A stretch of DNA of 35,581 nt from positions 1-35,581 of the forward strand of contig VFKC01000043.1 of NCBI GenBank assembly GCA_009885745.1. The letters run 5' to 3'. The translations under genes and the position numbers were made by a program. The stretch comes from Actinomycetota bacterium (GTDB lineage: Bacteria; Actinomycetota; Actinomycetes; S36-B12; UBA5976). Positions 32,481 through 35,581 of this stretch are shown here, one piece after another (the first letter of the stretch is position 1; each line of letters starts with the position of its first letter). The notes beneath the pieces are model-generated. The model made no database searches, was not told the origin of the DNA, and saw only the letters and a list, made by a program, of their open reading frames with translations.

Positions 32481-33248
32481 ATGACCACGGATTTGGAATT
32501 AGCCAGGGAACTTGCTGACCTTGCAGACGCTATAACTGTTGCAAATTATCGATCCGGTTCGTTGCGTGTTGATACTAAGCCTGACCTAACTCCGGTCACC
32601 GAAGCAGACAAAGCCGTCGAGCAGGCCATCAGAACGGTGCTGAATGAACAGCGCCCCGACGATGGAATAGTCGGCGAAGAATTTGCCTCCACCGACGGCA
32701 AATCCAATCGCACCTGGGTGATAGACCCAATCGATGCGACCAAAAATTATGTGCGCGGTGTACCAGTGTGGGCCACTCTGATTGGTCTACTCGAAGATGG
32801 CCTGCCAATACTAGGGTTTATCTCGGCACCTGCAATGGCCAGGCGCTGGTGGGCGCAAACTGGCAAAGGTGCCTTCACCACAGATGTAGATGGCAAGACC
32901 CGTCAGATTTTTGTTTCAGCTATTTCCAACCTGCAGGATGCCTCATTTTCATACTCCGATTCAATCGGGTGGGTTCCCGAAGCCTTGAGCGGATTACAAG
33001 CGCAAACTTGGCGAAGCCGTGCATTTGGTGACTTCTGGTCGCACCTGCTAGTTGCTGAAGGCGCCGTTGACATCGCAGCCGAACCAGAACTTAATGTTTG
33101 GGACATGGTTGCTTTTGCGGCAATTGTGACCGAAGCAGGAGGTCAGGTAACTGGCTTTGATGGCAACAACATGCTAATCGCTGGAAATGCCCTGACCACG
33201 AATAGCCTGCTTCACGATGAGGCACTCAAGATTGTCGGGCAGAATTAG
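32481..33248 (+). CDS. hisN: Histidinol-phosphatase, inositol-monophosphatase fold
   Basis: A 255-residue metal-dependent phosphatase of the IMPase superfamily. Metal-binding residues are in VGEEFA (Glu about 66-67), the motif WVIDPIDATKNYVRG (about 79-93) and the C-terminal LNVWDMVAF (Asp about 209). HisN enzymes remove phosphate from L-histidinol phosphate in histidine synthesis. The placement beside rsgA and aroA matches the actinobacterial hisN locus, which separates it from inositol monophosphatases, although that alternative activity cannot be excluded. It is followed after 38 bases by a TetR gene. Confidence 0.88.
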   Translation: MTTDLELARELADLADAITVANYRSGSLRVDTKPDLTPVTEADKAVEQAIRTVLNEQRPDDGIVGEEFASTDGKSNRTWVIDPIDATKNYVRGVPVWATLIGLLEDGLPILGFISAPAMARRWWAQTGKGAFTTDVDGKTRQIFVSAISNLQDASFSYSDSIGWVPEALSGLQAQTWRSRAFGDFWSHLLVAEGAVDIAAEPELNVWDMVAFAAIVTEAGGQVTGFDGNNMLIAGNALTTNSLLHDEALKIVGQN

Positions 33249-33286
33249 GCTTTTCTGCATGACCTGCTCGCGGAACCCCTCCTTTT

Positions 33287-33931
33287 GTGAGCAAAGCAAC
33301 ACCTCTTTCAAATAGCCACTCCGGACACATCATGCAAGAATTACGTGTGCCCAAAATTGCTGCAGCCACAGTTGCTGAGAATCGAGATCTTCGCGAATCG
33401 GAGATTCTTCGCGCAGCAAACATCATTGCCCGTGAATCGGGTTTGCAGAGTGTTACCTTCGGCGAGATTGCTAAGCGAACCGGGATGTCTCGCACGAGTG
33501 TTTATGCATACTTTAATTCAAGCGCTGACCTAATCGCCGATGTGCTTATCGATGAGTTATTCGAGATGAATGAACTGCTCAAAACCAGAGTCAAAGCGGC
33601 GAACAGCCCCACTGAAGCAGTGATAGCTTGGATGCAGGCGTCACTTGAATACGTGAATGATGGGCGCCATGAATTTCTAAAGAGCGCGGCAACAGTTAAC
33701 CTGCCGCCGACCCGCAGAGCCCAGATGTTACAACTACACCGCGAGATGACTTTGCCACTATCAGATTCATTAATTGAATTGGGAGTGCAGGACGCTCGAG
33801 TGGTTGCAATGCAAATCTCAGGCGTCGTAGATGTTGCTGTGCGAAGAATTACAAGTGGTGGCGATCTCACGACTGAAATCGCCACCGCTAAAAAGTTTAT
33901 CCTTAATGGATTAAGCGCCTTTACGGTTTAG
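33287..33931 (+). CDS. TetR-family transcriptional regulator
   Basis: A 214-residue regulator. The N-terminal helix-turn-helix spans about residues 35-80, with TFGEIAKRTGMSRTSVYAYFNSSADL as the typical recognition region (FGEIAKRTGMSRTSVYAYF). The rest is an all-helical ligand-binding domain with no known ligand. The start is uncertain: GTG at 33287 lacks a ribosome-binding site, and ATG at 33332 would shorten the tail by 15 residues. Its end overlaps the convergent secreted-protein gene by four bases. It could control that gene or the one beyond, whose upstream region has palindromes suited to a TetR dimer, but this is a guess. Confidence 0.87.
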   Translation: MSKATPLSNSHSGHIMQELRVPKIAAATVAENRDLRESEILRAANIIARESGLQSVTFGEIAKRTGMSRTSVYAYFNSSADLIADVLIDELFEMNELLKTRVKAANSPTEAVIAWMQASLEYVNDGRHEFLKSAATVNLPPTRRAQMLQLHREMTLPLSDSLIELGVQDARVVAMQISGVVDVAVRRITSGGDLTTEIATAKKFILNGLSAFTV

Positions 33932-34953
33932 GAAACTACTAAATAGTCTTTGCCTATTTGCACACTATTCCAACGCGCAGATGACGTTGCATCGGCAGAC
34001 GCAGCAGCACTTAAGGCACAACTACCCGCACGAAGCATCTTTACTGTCCACTTGTCAGAGGCTGTTGTCACAGAACAGATTGTTGGAGAGCTACTAGTGA
34101 CTGTGACTGCTTGCTTAACATTGCTTGTTACTGTTCGAACAACAAGACTCTGACCAACCTTGACTGAAGTCCTAACTGGCCATTTGATACCAATTGTTTG
34201 AGCTTTTGCAAAAGTGTAGAAAGGGAAATTGACGCTCAGTGGACTGTACCTAGTGTTCCCAAGGGTTGTCGCGGCAATCGCACAAACAGTGTTTCCCGCC
34301 AGAGCTGTCACAACTGTTCCATTAACTGAACAATCCGGAGTTAAGGATGACAATGTGATTCTTAAACCAGATGTTGACTTAAGCGAGAATCGAATTGGCG
34401 TTGCATAAGTCAAATTATGTGGAACATTTGGAGTCATGGTCATGCCACCGGCTGTTCCAGTAACTGAATCAGCAAATCTCACTCCGCCGCCGACCTTAAA
34501 AGATAAGGGAATCTTACGAGTTAATTGGTAGGCAGTCGTGTTGTTGTGATCACCGCGGACGTAAAGCGAGCAGGAATCAACTAAGCAATTGACTGACGAG
34601 AAAGTAGTCGCAACAGTGATGTTTCCACCGGTAGCCCCACTTGCACTGCCTTGTCCCCCATTAGCAGTAATCCAAGCCATGTGGCTTTGATCAGGATCAC
34701 ATAACGTTGATTTGGTCGCTGATGTGACATCACCGCGACAAACAGAAACATATACCCCTTGACTTGCCAGTCCCGATATTTTCAAGGAAATAACATCGCC
34801 AGACTGAACAGTAGAGATTACCGGCATTGTCATGGAAGTCATGTCCAACAAAGCGGATTTAGTCGTTGCATTGGCGCCACTAGGCAGCAATACAGCACTA
34901 ACCAAAATGCTCGTGGCAACAGTTCTGATTGAACGAATGAATTTTGATTTCAT
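33928..34953 (-). CDS. Secreted protein with neocarzinostatin-like domain and Ig-like tail
   Basis: A 341-residue exported protein. Residues 1-29 form a signal peptide ending GANA. A beta-rich domain follows (about 45-155) with VYVSVCRGD, a Cys at LCDP, WITANGG, FSSVNCLVDSCSLYVRGDH and a final IPLSF. The same layout is seen in the neighbouring secreted protein and in secreted beta-sandwich proteins of the neocarzinostatin/HtaA-associated type. Two further Ig-like or bacterial-surface modules (about 165-340, PDCSVNG, CAIAATTLGN, ICSVT) follow. There is no sortase motif or transmembrane anchor, so it is probably released. The ATG has AAAAGG six bases upstream. Function unknown. Confidence 0.75.
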   Translation of the reverse strand: MKSKFIRSIRTVATSILVSAVLLPSGANATTKSALLDMTSMTMPVISTVQSGDVISLKISGLASQGVYVSVCRGDVTSATKSTLCDPDQSHMAWITANGGQGSASGATGGNITVATTFSSVNCLVDSCSLYVRGDHNNTTAYQLTRKIPLSFKVGGGVRFADSVTGTAGGMTMTPNVPHNLTYATPIRFSLKSTSGLRITLSSLTPDCSVNGTVVTALAGNTVCAIAATTLGNTRYSPLSVNFPFYTFAKAQTIGIKWPVRTSVKVGQSLVVRTVTSNVKQAVTVTSSSPTICSVTTASDKWTVKMLRAGSCALSAAASADATSSARWNSVQIGKDYLVVS

Positions 34954-34986
34954 AATGTACCTTTTCTTATTCGTTGGTGCGTTGAT

Positions 34987-35496
34987 TTATCGGACAAAAG
35001 TGACTGGAATAAAAAGATCTGCTGAGCGATTGCTTGTCTGCAAATGATCAGCGCGGGTGACAATGACGCACTTGGTCTTTCGGCAGTCAAACTTCCCTAT
35101 GCGCGGACCAAGGAAAAGCCTGACCTTAAAGGCGCCGCCAATCCCAAAAGGTTTTGCTGTTCCCACTCCATAAGCGGGTGGATTCGACGAAACCCATACT
35201 GAACTTGCCGATGTCCCAGTCTTATTAACGCCACCGCCACAGGGAGTTGGTATTTTTCCAGCTTTAGGTTTGATGCACATAGTGACATAAATACCGACGC
35301 GCTCATCGTAGCTATTTCCAGAGACCGTAATCCAATTACCTTTTGCAGAAAGATTTTTGGTTTTTGATGCGGTAAGCGTTTGCCCATCTTTTCCACGGAC
35401 CAAAAGTGGCATACCTTGCAATTGAGCCTGCGCGTGCGCTTGCGGAATCACGATTAGCAAAACGGTAAACAGAAAGAGAAATACTGGATTGCGCAT
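34987..35496 (-). CDS. Secreted neocarzinostatin/HtaA-associated-type domain protein
   Basis: A 169-residue exported protein. The signal peptide is about residues 1-22 (hydrophobic FLFLFTVLLIVI, ending AHA). One domain follows with WITVSGNSYD, GIYVTMCIKP, PTPCGGGVN, WVSSNPPAYG, FDCRKTKCVIVTRADH and a final IPVTF. Four Cys residues occur in two pairs, as in the first domain of the adjacent secreted protein. Such domains occur in actinobacterial surface or haem-uptake proteins, but no haem site is evident here. The ATG at 35496 begins the signal peptide; an upstream ATG in frame at 35580 would bury it. The gene sits 33 bases ahead of its paralogue on the same strand, so they may be co-transcribed. 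Confidence 0.78.
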   Translation of the reverse strand: MRNPVFLFLFTVLLIVIPQAHAQAQLQGMPLLVRGKDGQTLTASKTKNLSAKGNWITVSGNSYDERVGIYVTMCIKPKAGKIPTPCGGGVNKTGTSASSVWVSSNPPAYGVGTAKPFGIGGAFKVRLFLGPRIGKFDCRKTKCVIVTRADHLQTSNRSADLFIPVTFVR

Positions 35497-35530
35497 AGTT
35501 GAATCTTCGCGCAAATGCAGTTTTGGGTTT

Positions 35531-35566
35531 TGACACAGTGTCAGCAAAGTATTCGACACAATGTCG
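35531..35566. promoter_or_regulatory. Two tandem palindromes upstream of the secreted-protein genes
   Basis: TGACACAGTGTCA (35531-35543, perfect 6-1-6) and CGACACAATGTCG (35554-35566, perfect 5-3-5) share the pattern YGACACARTGTCR, with starts 23 bases apart. They lie 35-70 bases before the start of the 35496 gene. The layout fits tandem dimer operators over a promoter. The regulator is not known. Confidence 0.6.
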
Positions 35567-35581
35567 GCAAGTAAACTCAAG

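Overview
The window looks like a piece of a streamlined, fairly AT-rich actinobacterial chromosome. The evidence is lineage-specific gene content and order: the series argS-lysA-hom-thrC-thrB-rho; a Rho with a long Arg/Asn/Asp-rich insert; a fused acyltransferase-E1 2-oxoglutarate decarboxylase (kgd) followed by a 60-residue DUF6104-type protein; a WhiB1-type Fe-S regulator beside a PdtaS-type kinase; the 24-residue ribosomal protein bL37; HisN beside RsgA; and nickel superoxide dismutase with its maturation protease. Base composition and short intergenic gaps would suit freshwater acI/Nanopelagicales-type Actinobacteria, but that placement is inference. No integrase, transposase, rRNA or CRISPR array was seen.

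Bases 1-7815 form an accessory-looking block. A MoxR-type AAA+ ATPase and a DUF2201 metallopeptidase/VWA protein overlap by one base. They sit between two minus-strand proteins built of LRV/HEAT-like helical repeats; the first runs off the left edge. A TPR protein and an unrecognised 223-residue protein follow. The block ends at a strong bidirectional terminator next to rho, where actinobacterial chromosomes usually carry rpmE and prfA.

Bases 7905-16211 (minus strand) hold an aspartate-family amino-acid operon: argS, lysA, hom, thrC, thrB, then rho. Bases 16354-17978 hold a secreted VanY-type peptidase, a 31-bp tandem repeat that copies the 3' end of a tRNA-Arg(CCG), the tRNA itself, and a TPP riboswitch controlling a PnuC-family (PnuT-like) transporter.

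Bases 18038-27156 contain a nucleoside-kinase-like P-loop protein, an SDR oxidoreductase, kgd and DUF6104, divergent sodX/sodN, a GNAT acetyltransferase, an RsbW-like anti-sigma factor overlapping a SigB/SigF-type sigma factor, a small membrane protein and a lipid kinase. Bases 27367-33931 carry whiB1, pdtaS, bL37, aroA-rsgA, a YkvA-like protein, hisN and a TetR regulator. The right end has two secreted proteins that share a cysteine-containing domain; the outer one is preceded by two tandem palindromes.

Eight genes have a TANNNT hexamer 6-8 bases before the start codon and no usual ribosome-binding site, which suggests leaderless transcripts and helps choose starts. The observations most worth following are the LRV/MoxR/DUF2201-VWA/TPR cluster, the tRNA 3'-end repeat array, the leaderless promoters, the bL37 micro-gene, the paralogous secreted pair and the tandem palindromes at the right edge.
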